A stretch of DNA of 64,000 nt from Ischnura elegans (Eukaryota > Arthropoda > Insecta > Odonata > Coenagrionidae). Positions 46,664 through 58,784 of this stretch are shown piece by piece. Location: the NCBI RefSeq assembly GCF_921293095.1, contig NC_060253.1:74747992-74811991 (forward strand), given 5' to 3'. The position numbers and the translations under genes were made by a program. Position 1 is the first letter of the stretch. Every line of letters begins with the position of its first letter. The notes below the pieces were generated by a model. The model did no database searches. It was not told the origin of the DNA and was given only the letters and a program-made list of their open reading frames with translations.

Positions 46664-47900
46664 CGATGAAATTGCTTTAACTTCCTCTTCTGCCAGATTC
46701 CCCAATGATATTGTTAAGTGAAAAAAAATTTAACCCTTCATTTTACAACTAATTAAGAGATGTTATGAAAGAAAACCCGAACAAAAAATTTTAAATGCGT
46801 TTTCGAGCATGTTCCTAAATGTACTGAATGAAAAAATACTTCTATACTTTAATTACATAAAAATAGCTATAAAAGTAATCACAGATACGAAATATAATTT
46901 TCATAAATTTTTATAAATATGTTCCCAAATGGGAAAATTGAACTGGAGTAAACTTTAAGAGTAAAGAGTCTATCCCCCGAATTCCCGAAAAAAATTCAAA
47001 CTTGAGAGCTTTTCTCTTTTACAGGATAAGACAATGTCACAGAGTGATAAAATCTAAGCATTAGGAAGCACAAGTTATAAATATTTCTTTTGTTTACTGA
47101 TAAGAAGGCCATTTTCTAACATCATAAGCACGATCAAACAAGACGGATTATGTTTTCAGCTCAACATTAAGGGCTAAAAGGTAAGGAACAAGTTGACTAC
47201 ATAGGCTGAAAAGACAACAAAACATAAAGTTAAGCAGATTAGAGGCAAATGCCAATGCGCAAAAGGAATGTAAAAAGTAACCAGTTGACTTTGAACGTAC
47301 ATACGAATTTAATTATATTTGATTACAATTTTCCTGGACATTCCATGATTTACTGGACACCAGACTTCTCAGCTTCTACACGTCTATTTTTTTCGTCTGT
47401 GTACTTAAGTGTGAATACGGAAAGCATAACATACATATGGAAATTAAAGCTTTACTTTACTGAGCACTTCACTACGTGTGATGTTACTAATGTACCTTCT
47501 AAGTACTTCAATACCTAAAATCGAGTACATTTAGCACAGAACAGTACCAGACAAATGGTACTAAGATGAAAAAATTTGTAATAAACAAGAATTTGTCACC
47601 TAAAAAAGAAGGATAAGGCATTGTCATAAATATTTCAAAACTTTTATTGAAGCATTCTACGGTTCGTGTAGGTTTGTATGGCGATTTTTTAGAATCACTC
47701 TCGATCTCAACTTCCCAATACCGTCTTAATTTTAAATCTTGATTAATGTCGTCGATGATGTATACACGTTAACTTCATAACACGCGCGGAAAGTATTTGT
47801 TTAGAATCGCACATTCGCTAGCCTACCCCTTTCATTATGTTGGTGAAACAATTTTCATCATCTGAGTTGGTTAAAACACTGGATGCAAAATTTCGGCTAG
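46664..47900. other. AT-rich spacer, nothing recognised
   Basis: No supported gene or repeat. Confidence 0.45.
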
Positions 47901-48137
47901 CAGTGGCGTAACTATAGGGGGCTGAAGCTAAAGCCTCAAAGAAATTTCTAAAATATTTAAAACTATTGTCTAGTTTTGACATTTAATAACTACATCTGCT
48001 TAAAGTTAGATTTTTTGTGCCAAAATGATGCTAAATGTATTTCCAGGTATGCCATTTTTTTAATTTTCCCGTTACATGGGAGGGGGGTCGCCAACCCATC
48101 CCCTCCCCGCCAAAGCATATTCCTAGTTACGCCACTA
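47901..48137. mobile_element. hAT-type MITE (CAGTGGCGTAACTA family, copy 3)
   Basis: Starts CAGTGGCGTAACTATAGG and ends TTCCTAGTTACGCCACTA. The 8-bp flanks TCGGCTAG and CCCGCTAG match at 6 of 8. The interior AATATTTAAAACTATTGTC, TTTAATAACTACATCTGC and CCAAAATGATGCTAAATGTA aligns along its length with copy 1 at 10301-10542. Confidence 0.9.
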
Positions 48138-48151
48138 CCCGCTAGGAGTCG

Positions 48152-48268
48152 CAGTGGCCAAAGCACACCCCTGTTCCTTTTATGTAACACGGAATGAATG
48201 CTTGAAGGGAGTGGAGAGGACACGAGATTTTAATCGACCCTTGGTTTTGAACGAGTTTCCGTGGTGGA
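48152..48268 (+). repeat. Dispersed repeat, copy 2 (pair with 46545-46662)
   Basis: Begins 7 bp after the target duplication of the MITE ending at 48137. See the first copy for the shared phrases. Confidence 0.7.
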
Positions 48269-48314
48269 GGGTTTTAAAAGGTCTGATACAATCAATGGGC
48301 GTTGATCCCTCACG

Positions 48315-49120
48315 TATCAGTATAGGCGTGTCCTCCTCGTAAAAAGGGTTCGTCGCTCTGCACTCAAACCATGAGCTCACGCACGTCATTGTGAAGCTTA
48401 ATGGACTAGCATGATGATACTCCGTCGTGAACTTATTAAGGGTAATGATTATACACCACCATCGTGACGTTCATTTGTTTCGTTTCCATACTAATTCGTG
48501 GCTCGAGAGGTTCAGAGGATTACGAGGCAGCAATTTTTTTATGGAAACACAATGCTGGCAAATCTTACAGCTCTGCACAGTTTAATACATTAAAACGAGT
48601 CATGATAATTCTAATAAACACAGCAAAAATATTTACTACTTTTCATTTTTATGTAAATTTATGAAGAAGTCGTTTTAAATTTAAAAAAAATTATAAAGCC
48701 AGATATAAATAATTCAAATCAGTAAATTATTCGTTTAAATTATCCGATGACGGGATAGTATTTAAAAACATTAGAAAACATACCTTGGGCTCAAGCCATA
48801 AGTACAGATGATACCATCCATCGACGTTGAATATTACAGGCGTGTCGCGAACATACGGAAGATTCGTCACACTGCGCAAAAAGCAATACCCCACGCACCT
48901 TATCATAGGGATAAATGGTCTCACATGATGATACTTTATGGCGTGCTTAATATGAGTAATGATTACACGCTAATTTTACACCATACGTTTGCTCTGTTTT
49001 TACACCAACTTTGTAAGTCGGGGTCCAAAAGGGCCACCGTTTCCGGGTGAAGGAACTCCTTTTTTTTAGGGATCACAATGCTGGTTATTTTACAACTCTA
49101 CCCTTTTAATTAGTCGCAAA
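48315..49120 (+). repeat. Tandem duplication, two units of about 520 bp
   Basis: GGCGTGTC at 48325 recurs at 48839 (514 bp), and CACAATGCTGG at 48548 recurs at 49074 (526 bp). Between these anchors the units share TTCGTC, CTGCRC, CACGCAC, ATGATGATACT, GGTAATGATTAYAC and an ATTTTTTTATGG/TTTTTTTAGGG block. Identity is moderate. Not coding. Confidence 0.75.
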
Positions 49121-52100
49121 GAAGAAAGATAATGCCAGTTGAGTAAGCAGCGTAAAGGTAGAGCTGTCACACCCACACTGACAACGAAGGTATTTATCGC
49201 ATATCGTAATGCGTAATAATTACAATACGATGGCTCCATGCAGGAATATTCTCATAATCAAGAAATAAATCAGTCAAATTCATGAATTATTCAGGACGTT
49301 CCGGCACTACAAATATACCTTAAGAATTTGTTTTGATTACGAATAAAAAGAACAGAGAAGCTGACGCTTCTGAGATTCATTTCTATTTCAAAGCTCGACC
49401 GAATGGAATACCACTAAAAAAGCATATACCAATGTTGATAACAAGAATAAAATTTCTAATACTATTACTTGAAGCCACATACACATATAATTCAGCTACT
49501 AGGAAACGGCTTTCAAGGATAATTAGGAGTATATTCTACTTAATTCATCTCCCATTTTATTTTAATGCCCTCTTATTTGTGACTGCAAATTACCAACTGT
49601 GACTGAAAAATACCAACATTTAATATAGCAACGCAAACCTGTAATGAAACACTATTTTCCTTAAGGGACTTGGAAATTTTCCCACGAAGATTCATTGTTT
49701 TAAAAATGCCACTCATACAATACATTTAAATCCTATTGGCAGGCAAGTAAGACTATGATTTTTCCGGGAGAAGTATCATATGTTTCAGGCAAGGACGATA
49801 CATTTATAAATTCAGCTGTGCGAAATATTAAATTCAACTAAGGGCCAAGATAAGATGATGGTACCCGTACCACTTCGATAGAGTGTTTGCTTTGTATTGA
49901 CGAGGATATAATAGAGTTCAGGTAGACACACACATATAAGGGAAACATTGCCTTTTGCCGATGGCGTTATAGTGCTTCGCTCGAGACCCACGCGCTACGG
50001 AGACGACAAACTGGAGTCAACGATCGCGAACCCAGGCCGTTCCCGCGGTTTTATGAACAGTCCCCGAGAAATGTCTCCAGAAGTACGCTCCGTGGGAGGT
50101 AACGCAAAGGTGAACGCGTGGAAATATTTTATGTACATTTCCCGGAGCATGGCGCTCAGAAAAAAAGGCTGGCTTAGGAATAAGTCCCTTGAAATAACAG
50201 AAAGTTGGAATTAATGAATAGATAAACGGAATCCTTCATGTGAAAACTTTTGGGGCACGAAAATTCTACCATGAAAATCCCATTTTCAACGAGACATTTG
50301 AGCATTGACTGGCTATGTATACATTGAAATATAATATGAAATCTCCTGGTAGAATTTTTTTATTCTTCACGTTTACCCGAAAAAATTAATTTACCGGGCA
50401 TACTCAAGGAATACTAAAAAACAGCATACTGAGACATATTTTGAGCGGGGTATCTTGTATCTTTGCTCCAAATCATGGTTTAGAACTAGAGCTGTATGCT
50501 TTTATGAGATTGGGCTAAAGTTACCCCACAGATTCCCTAGATTCGAGATCAATTTGGCGCAAATTTTGAAAAAAAATACTGGCCGTTAAAATGGTTTAGA
50601 GTTAAGAAAAAACCTTAAATTGAAACCTGTTAATAATTTCAACAACTTTATACACATTGTTTATTATTATTAAAATGAGATAAGTTTAAAAAATAAATGT
50701 TTGTGGCGTGACTTGGTAAAATTGCTTAATTTTAAATAAAAAATTTGTAAATTTCAACAAAGTTTTTTATTCAGATAAGCTTGCTTGTTTCCAGGAAATT
50801 ATAAAAAGTTGGATCAAAGTTTCCCCAGTTGACGGCACTTGAAATTTCACCTTTATGTCAAGGGGCGTATTAAATAGCCGCTATATGGAAATGTTGAGAA
50901 GAACCTATGATCTCGACACACGTGGACATTTTTGCATCCATTTCCGGGGGACGGTCACCGAGGGCATTGGCTGGACAACATCGACATCAAAGCCACCCCC
51001 TAGTTGACCAGTCACAAACGGCTGCAAGGTCATTAATATTATCCCACCGGAGCGTGCTAATCGGAGATAAGCTAGTTTTTGGACTCGCCTGTTATACCCT
51101 TTCCAGTCTGCGACAGCGCAACAATGCAGTGCGAATAGTCCGATGGCGGAACGATGAGAATGATCAGTGAACCTTCCCCTTCAGGGTCACGCTTCGGCGA
51201 TGCAAGCAGACGAATATCCTGCTCCCTTGGTCGATCGGAGCTAAAGGAATCACGGCCGAAATACTAGGCAGAGATCAATCCATTCAAAAAGCATAACCTA
51301 ATATGCGACGACCTTTCAACGATTTTTCAGAACGATAAAAAAATTGGCACATGACATAAGGCATTATTAATTGTCAAGAGAATAGATAAAGTGTGAACAT
51401 GCATGACCATCACTATTGATACGGTGACCTGGCAACTTTAATAGCTAAAAAAAACTTGTCAACAGACGTAATTCCATCGCTCTAGATCTTTTGTCAAAAA
51501 TTCCAACACAATGAAAAGCGGCTTCGAAGTATGCTTGAGGCATATGGCGTCACAAGTGTGTCACATACAGATAAATAATTCCGCTCAGGTGTCCGTCGCG
51601 ATTAAAGCTCACAAACAAGAGAGATTTATATAGGAAAGGATTTCGGCGATTCAAAGTATTAAAAAATATTTCCTCTCAAACAGTCGAGGGAACAGATAAA
51701 GAGATTAAAACTTAGGTATGAATGAAAAAGGGTGAATTGGGTCACATTCAAGCAGAGAGAAAAATTATTTAACATTCGTGCCTATTTCCCGGAGAATCAA
51801 GAGAATAAAATACACCCACAAATTTATGTACCATGTTTTTTGGTGACCTAGACAAAATTCGGCCTCATAATTACCAAAAGATACTTGACTCTCACCGCTC
51901 TTGCCCTGAAAAACTGTCCACTTGCAAAAGACTCTAAACTCACAAAATAATTCGCATAAAGTAATGATAACTAACATTTTTCTGTAGAAACTAATGCACA
52001 GAAAATAAAGGACGTCTTCAACTATTTATCACTGAAAAAGAATGAAAAACACAATTCAAAAAGCCGCTAAATGCAGTTTGCTCCAAAAGGAAATCACAGC

Positions 52101-52389
52101 AAATATTTCATTCATATACATACTGCGATAATCAACATGTAATAAAGTCATCACAGATAGAAGATCAGCACAATTCTGTTTTGTTTTTTTTCGGTGCACT
52201 TGATGACTTTTAACCTTTTAATGACCTAATAATTAGGTAAATTCTGGAGTTATTAATCTATAAAAAGGGAAATACGTACAATAGATAGAACACAGTTATT
52301 CATATAGTTGATGATTTCAGGCTTAATTGTGTGAAACCTTTCCATTATGGAAAATTAAAGAATAAGGTTTGTGAGGTTCTCTAATATAT
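49121..52389. other. Long stretch without recognised gene or element
   Basis: Frames at 49948-50214 and 50907-51170 lie in GC-richer patches but match nothing. GGGGTATCTTGTATC near 50449 and AAGTTACCCCACAG near 50519-50532 recall the GGGGTAACT palindromes inside the piggyBac-type element at 2235-2849; without its termini this is not called. Confidence 0.4.
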
Positions 52390-52494
52390 TTTGAAAAGCA
52401 CAACCCGGGTTTCATAACATTGTTACATCGTCAGATGTATGTTATGAAACCTGACGATGCTATACTATGAAAGCTGTGTCGTGCCTTTTCAAAT
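52390..52494. mobile_element. Short foldback element with CTGACGATG/GAAA motif
   Basis: Left arm TTGAAAAGCACAACCCGGG, TTTCATAACATTGTTACATC, GTCAG; right arm CTGACGATGCTATACTATGA, AAGCTGTGTCGTGCCTTTTC, an imperfect inverted copy. The pair brackets a 15-bp loop. Layout as in the other CTGATGATG foldbacks. Confidence 0.75.
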
Positions 52495-53800
52495 CTAGGG
52501 TGTTTTAAAAAGAATACACGTATTACAAAGTATTATTTTGTCCAAACTATTAATCGCCGCGCTTCGGTTGTTTCCGGGGCTGCTCGAAGACAACTTAATT
52601 TTTCAAACAAGACGGGTGCACCGGGGCACCCCTCACTGGAGTCGCCAAGTGCAGGAATATCAGAATGAAACTACCAAACCGTTGCACAGTGATCTGAAAT
52701 CGGAAAATGCCGGGCAAAAGTCCAAAATGGCTTTTTTGAGATAGAGACTTAAAACTTAGCAAAAATACTCATAAATAATGGCTGATTATGGATTTATATA
52801 CCATTTTACATACATTTGATCCGTTGCTGAGATACAGCAGCCCTGATACATGACCAATTTTTCAAAAACGCGCGCGATCTCGTTTTTCTCAGAAAATCTT
52901 TGAACTTAAGCAGGTGGTGTTGCAGTTGTATGATTTTTATGGAATAAAAAAACACAATATTCCTTTGACCAGATCCTTTGGCTATATTATTCATGATTTT
53001 TGAAGATTTTGGTTCACATCTGCATGATTTTACAACACAAAATGGCGTACCCATTTTTCACGTGAAATTTTAAATAAAGTAGACATTATCTTTCGTTTAC
53101 GAAATGTAGTAATTGGGAAATTTACATCACAGTGTGAAGTTGAAACTTCTTAATAGTACTACGAAGAAATCTTGGAAAAAAGTTTGCGACCAAGGAAATG
53201 AGAGCGATTTTTCGATCGCGCGTCAAGTCTGAGCTACGCGACGCGGGACCCTGAAGCTCGGTAACATCGGTCGATTTATCAAGTTTTTTCAGAATTAATT
53301 CTTGAAAATCGTCATTTGAAGTACATTTGACACATAGTTTGTATTGACCTAAAACACTAATACCAGGATAATGGATCGATCGACTTGACCGTTTAACGCA
53401 TTACTCTAGTGAAGATGGCAAGGATTAGATTTTTGTCCGAACACATCTACGTTTAAGAAGTATGCTTCGGATATTGAAGTATTGTTAAGAGATTAAGTCG
53501 GGATGCGAAAGAAAGAGAGAAATAAAACGTTCTCTGGGAAAGGTAACAACCTATACTCTTTGTCCTTACCCTCCCTTTCCAATCCTCGCCGAGGAGGATC
53601 GCGCGGAAAGGGGCATTTATGACGGGTCCTTCCGCAATGGTTTTTTCCTTTCTCTAGCAAAGATGTATGTCTACTTGCAGTTTTATTTTGGAATCGGTAA
53701 AAAAAAAGTCATGCTTGTTGCATGTCAATGCTATTGGCCTGGTGGTAACATGAACATACCATGCAAGACAATTGGAAACATCATAATAAACCATTGGGCC
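52495..53800. other. Spacer, nothing recognised
   Basis: A GC-rich patch at 53560-53640 has no gene. The minus frame 53054-52806 is not recognisable. Confidence 0.4.
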
Positions 53801-54175
53801 TTACTTCTTCAACCGATTTTTTAAAATATGCACATTTTTCGGGAAGGGCTCAAATAGTTTTGTTGGTAGGTTGTTCCAGTCCCTTATGGTCCTATTCAAG
53901 AAGGAAAACTGCTTTGAATTTGTCCCTTGTGATCCGCACTTTATCTTGAACTGGTGATCATTTTTTCCAAGAAAGCTGGGTTTTGTAATGTACTTTTAAA
54001 CTTCTTCCATGATTTTTTCCCACACTTTATCTTAAACATGCCACATAGCCTGTTCCTTTTCCTCCTCTCCTGTAAACTCTCCCACCTCAGAACTCAGAGC
54101 ATTTCTGAAACGCTTCTTCTATTGACCGACGATACTGTCCAAAATCACGACAGTTAAATCCACAAATACTTTGTT
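53801..54175 (-). mobile_element. Jockey/CR1-like LINE reverse-transcriptase C-terminus
   Basis: Minus strand: FGQYRRSI (about 54140), then after a frameshift LRWESLQERRKRNRLCGMFK, then a second frame shift into SFLGKNDHQFKIKCGSQGT, SKQFSFLNRTIRDWNNLPTK, PFPKNVHILKNRLKK and TAA at 53803-53801. GQYRR, the WESLxERR block and the FFxRTIRDWNxLP block are the conserved C-terminal landmarks of jockey/CR1-type LINEs and occur in the same order as in the copy at 15250-15735, though the sequence is clearly a different family. Upstream parts are missing. Confidence 0.85.
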
Positions 54176-56061
54176 CACGTTACATAAGAGTCCGTTACGT
54201 TTCTCATAACCTGAACTTTTTATTTTTCGACAAAAAATCCTAACCGGACACACCTAGAGCACACAAAAGTCACCGATGTTGGCGGAAACTGTCGAGGGCG
54301 TAAAGGAGCAAAAAAAAAAAAAACGGGCGAGAATCAGACCGGGAAATATGGCGCGCCCATAAGAGGTTTTTGCTCGCTCCACAAATCCAAACAATCCGGA
54401 GCCTTCGGAATAACGGTAACGTGCATTTTCCATCGCAGGAAGTGATCCACCAGAATAATGACGGGATCGAAATATTTTGGCGGGCCCGCAATGGCAAATG
54501 CGCCGACATACTGCTCTCATTTAGGTAGAACTCCCTCCCAGTCTACAAAAAAAAGCCGAAATATGGAGCAGCAATGAGTTTTGAACGAGGAAAAGGTGAT
54601 CATTTCCTGAAATGAAACGAAATAGCAGTGGAAATTTAAACACTGCAACGCAAAACTGCACAGGATGATGTACAGCTTTGTAAATACCAGGAATGAAGAA
54701 GCATTATTTCGGAAACCATTAGCTTCTTCAATCGTTAAGCTCTAATTTGACCCAACTCTGTTAAAACAATGCAACATTGTTTGCAATCACAGAAAATTTC
54801 AAAGTAAGGTATTATCTCTAGTTTTCTTAAATCTCTTGCATTTCTAAGAATTGAATAGACTCTTTGAAGAGATTAATAATGAGCCGAATACGCATTGAAT
54901 AGCAGCAACGGCTAGAATTTGAAGCTTGAAGTACTGAATCGTGCTAGTTATTTTGATGTATACCCATCTCAAAGGGAATAACTGTGGAAATATATTTTTT
55001 TATAAAAATTTAAATTTAGTCTCTAGTTTTCGCGGAATAGTTTAACGAGAGAAAGCTGAATCACGCCAATGATGGACATAATTTAGTCCACCGATAGGCT
55101 AACCATGACATTACAGAGGGAATTATTTTTATTACTGACATTTTTCCTCATGAATGAAAATTAATATTTAGATAAGAGAATACACACAAGGATTGGCAAA
55201 CTTGTATGCCCATCGATGGCCCATATATTACTTAAAATGGTTTTACGAATGTCCTTCTCTGAAATAAAAACTCGATTCTTTACTTGGTGTAATCTAGAAC
55301 TAGGAAAAAACTTTATGTTAGCACAAAATGTTACCTAGGTGCAGCTTGCTACCCTCAAGCGACTGATGTAAATGTATGGAAGGTCGAAAACCAACAGTTG
55401 AATTTGAATACTTGTAGAAATAATCTCTATTTACCTTTCTATTTACCTTTATCCATATCTATATACTTATAAATTCACTGTGAATTATCTGTACAATTTT
55501 TAAAATCAAAGTACTAATCAAATAATCTTCCCCTTCACAGGTGAGAAACCTTCACGTTCCAGATATGGCTCGTGTTCATAGCGTGAGTTACCATTTTCTA
55601 TATACTTTATGTCCAGGTAAAGACGAAGCAATATTTCTATTCACTTCTTCTAAAATTTCAAAGGTAAAAATTACTGATATAGAAGGACAAAAATTGAAAA
55701 TAAAATGTACTCGGAAACAATTCACAAGGGCATAAGATTCATTATCCAAAACAAGCTTTAAGTGAAAAAAAATATCTCCATATAAAAAAGCGATTCAGCG
55801 GTAATTTTCTGAACAACAAATTTAGACATAACATGTATCGCGATACAACGCCCATAAATCATTATCAAGATAACTGTTTTGCTTAAAAATACTGAGAAAA
55901 TTAACGTTGAGACTTGAGTATTTATCAATGATTTACGTCCAATATGTGCAGGCTAATTTTAGCCTCACGTAAGTTTAATAAGCTCCGAAATAACACTAAT
56001 ATAAGGATATGGATTAAAGATACTTTGCGTTTTTCCCTATAAATATTTATTATAAAAATGA
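54176..56061. other. AT-rich stretch, no gene recognised
   Basis: Overlapping minus frames at 54520-54254 lie in a GC-rich patch and are unrecognised. A run of 13 A lies at about 54311-54323. Confidence 0.45.
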
Positions 56062-56096
56062 GAAAACCTGTTTTACTACACTTTAGCATTATCAGG
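56062..56096 (-). other. CCTGATAATG-type motif, single, degraded
   Basis: Minus strand: CCTGATAATGCTAAAGTGTA, then GTAAAACAGG where the other loci have CGAAACC. Flank TAATAAATATTTATAGG and AAACGCAAAGTATCTTT resembles the flank of the motif at 31210-31239. Confidence 0.45.
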
Positions 56097-56320
56097 ATTA
56101 ACATCTAAGTTAACTGTGCCAGAATGAATAGTCACGTGACAATTTATTCTCATTCAAAACATGTTGACTCGTTTTCAAATATATAGTTATGTGGAGAAGT
56201 GCAAAGTGTCTTAATTTCATCTCCTACAATGGATTTCAACAAAATATCAGCCTCCACCATTCATTTCAACATTAATATATGAAATTTATGAAACCTTAAA
56301 GGTAAGTCGGTGAAATTGAA

Positions 56321-56566
56321 GAGGTTAGAAGCCAAGGGGTACAAATGATATTTTTTTCCAAACAGAGTTAGATACAGAAATTAGGGAAATAAAACCAAAA
56401 AGATCAACTATATATTTAGTCGTACATTTGATTTTTCACTCGATGTCAGAAGAAAGGCTCACTCGTATCCCTAGCTACCAAGTTTTGTACATTTCTTCTA
56501 TCAATTTCTGTGCCTAGGTTTGTTTAGGAAAAAAAATCACTTGTACCCCTCAGCTTCCCACCCCCT
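56321..56566. mobile_element. Palindromic MITE (family P, copy 3)
   Basis: The best-preserved copy. Left arm GAGGTTAGAAGCCAAGGGG, TACAAATGATATTTTTTTCC and AAACAGAGTTAGATACAGAA; centre AGATCAACTATATATTTAG, TTTTTCACTCGATGTCAGAAG; then CACTCGTATCCCTAGCTACC and right arm with AATTTCTGTGCCTAGGTTTG, ACTTGTACCCCTCAGCTTCC. Flanking AATTGAA and AATTGAG may be the target duplication. A transcript would fold into a hairpin over most of its length. Confidence 0.85.
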
Positions 56567-57081
56567 CAATTGAGTTCTTAAACGATAGAGACAGAGAAAG
56601 TAAAGGAAGGTGTTTCTTAGGAGTTCAATCTGAGGAAAGCGTCACCGGTGCAGGAGATTGTAATACATGTTGGAGGGCTGTGTGGCGGCGAAATCCAGTG
56701 AATAGCGAATAATGAACGTCTGTGCTTCCGAGAGAAGGGATCTCCGATTGAACAGGCTCGAGACGCCATGACCTTTCACAGATGCGACCTTAAAATCGCA
56801 CGGATGAATGCCCCGAGTTGGTATTCCGATTTATTTAACGGTAACCTTGATAGGCTAAGGGCTGAACCAGAAGATGAGCTTCCAGCCATAACCCCCTACC
56901 TGAAGCAAAGAGAGAAAATTTCTCCATAAATATTCAACAGCATAAAAAGACTCCAGATCTGCATTTAGTCATTGCGACGCGTCGATAAGAATTAGTCGAG
57001 TGACTGCAGGCAGGTAGGTCAATCCATGGAAGTAGATACCTATATATTTAGTCTGAAATGCAGCGAATCAGAATAAGCTTT

Positions 57082-57114
57082 ATTCCAGATAATAGTGAGT
57101 ATTCCAGATAATAG
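57082..57114. repeat. 15-bp direct repeat at the left edge of a TIR element
   Basis: TATTCCAGATAATAG occurs at 57081-57095 and again at 57100-57114, just where the inverted repeat of the 0.9-kb element begins. Confidence 0.8.
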
Positions 57115-57439
57115 GGCTCCCACTCAACCTTGAAAACCTTAAAACCGTGAATAAGCCGTGAATTTCGCCTATCACGAAAAAACCTGGACGTAGCCATGAA
57201 TTTCGTCATAAAACCTTAAAAATTTCTCAAACTAGATTGTAGAACTACAATTGACAGATGAAAATAAAAATCGATGATACCTATTTGAATCATGTTTCAA
57301 GGCCGAGTCACGTGCAGACACTTTCCACGAATTTTATCTACACACGCGTATTCGAAGAGCAGTTTTATTGGCCAGTGAGTCATGGCGACATATTGAAGTC
57401 TGTGATTGAAAGACCGGTAACCGGTAAAGTGTTCATTAA

Positions 57440-57671
57440 GGCCGTTTTACACGGTACATGGAATTGCGCAATCTGACGTACTTGCGAAGACGCAATCAAA
57501 ATTGCGTCGTGTAAAGTGGTGAATTGCTAGAACACATGCGAGAATGCGTGGATGCGAGACGGCAAAATGGCCCCTGTTCTAATTTCGTTCATGCATTCGC
57601 GCAATTCCAAGCCATTTTAGAAATTAATGCAGCTCTAACCTGCGCAACTCCGTGCCCCGTGTAAAACGGCC
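57440..57671. mobile_element. Nested MITE with GGCCGTTTTACACGG ends
   Basis: Left end GGCCGTTTTACACGG and right end CCGTGTAAAACGGCC are a perfect 15-bp inverted pair. The next part, CATGGAATTGCGCA against TGCGCAACTCCGTG, also pairs. TTAA precedes the left end, and TTTAA follows the right, so the target may be TTAA or TWA; I cannot decide between piggyBac-like and Harbinger-like. It lies wholly inside the element at 57112-58034 and is therefore younger. Confidence 0.85.
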
Positions 57672-57796
57672 TTTAAACCTGGCGAGAAATCAGACAATTC
57701 TTAACTCCCCTGCCACTCTGCTCCTTAAATTTCCTCACTAACAACCAGGCCCTGCATTTTGCCAGCGATAGGTGACGTCATGACGTGATGAAAGTG

Positions 57797-57844
57797 ATGA
57801 AAGTGATATCTCTCATGACGCGTCATGAGAGATATCACTTTCAT
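57797..57844. repeat. 48-bp perfect palindrome
   Basis: The left half ATGAAAGTGATATCTCTCAT plus GACG is followed without a spacer by its exact reverse complement. Base 57820/57821 is the centre (GACG|CGTC). An additional partial copy of the left half's start (GATGAAAGTG) precedes it at 57787-57796. Confidence 0.95.
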
Positions 57845-58034
57845 TGCTGCGTTTGTATTCACGGCGTCTGTCGCGTTTGTTAAATTTTTAGTTAATGTGC
57901 GGCCGATGATTGTTACGTGATCAATATTTTTGTCTAAAATGCCTTATCCACAGACCGTGAATTTGACGACATTTAAGGCGTGAAAACCTGGAAAAAAACG
58001 TGAGTTATATGATTCAGATTGAGTGGGAACCCTG

Positions 58035-58784
58035 GAACTGTGTGACACCAAATACATTATTTCACGATTCATATCCTGCGATGTACACAAAAAGAATATA
58101 GTAGACCCTATAACGATATCAATTCGTTCGGGAGGATATCAAACAGATAGTAATACGAATTCCACCGTATGTTAAATGCATACCGAATTTATCTCAAGCC
58201 GAACCCATCGCAAAGCACCTACTGAAATACAGGTATGTTTAGGGATCACGCTGAAACTACTGAAGCCTGCTTCACCACCCTCAGATACATTAAAATAGCT
58301 AAATAATAACTTTTTTCTACGCGGATATGAAGAGTAATCTTTTTCAACGACTGAGAATAATTGTCGGATTTAAGTTTGTCACACGCACACAAAATATTAG
58401 CATTAGGCGGCCTTTGAGTACCTTAATTTTTTATGCACTTATACTGAGGGAATAATGTAATAAAATAGATATAATTGAACTGGTCGTAATGTGTTTTAAT
58501 CTTTCACGATAGGCAATGATGGAAGCAACAAGTGTCTAGATCACACTCATTCAAGTTTACATGTGGTTGAGATTTCATCAACACCGTGTTATTTTGTTTT
58601 ACTATTTCAATCCTCTTTATTGTGAGTTCATTTCGCAAGTCTTAATAGCACCAGCATAAGAATTTAAGCTCAACGACACTGTTCAAACAAACCCCATCAC
58701 TCATACGATTCTCTGATTTCAATTTTGTACATACACCTGAACTTAGGTTGAAAAATAGCGCGAATTCGGAAAGTATTTGATCGA
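58035..58784. other. AT-rich spacer, nothing recognised
   Basis: No supported gene or repeat. Confidence 0.45.

Larger units (their letters stand above)
57112..58034. mobile_element. Terminal-inverted-repeat element of about 0.9 kb
   Basis: The left end AGGGCTCCCACTCAACCTTG and the right end TTGAGTGGGAACCCTG are inverted, and further in ACCGTGAATAAGCCGTGAAT answers AGACCGTGAATTTGACGAC. The CAGGGTTCCCAC-type start suggests a hAT-like end, but no 8-bp target duplication is visible. The interior includes a nested element (57440-57671) and a 48-bp perfect palindrome (57797-57844). A 72-codon frame at 57258-57476 crosses the nested element boundary and is not taken as a gene. Confidence 0.65.

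Noticed and set aside
50440..50850. Second piggyBac-type element
   Set aside because: Shares only GGGGTA and TACCCC words with the element at 2235-2849; the CCCTTCCGT ends and TTAA flanks are absent.
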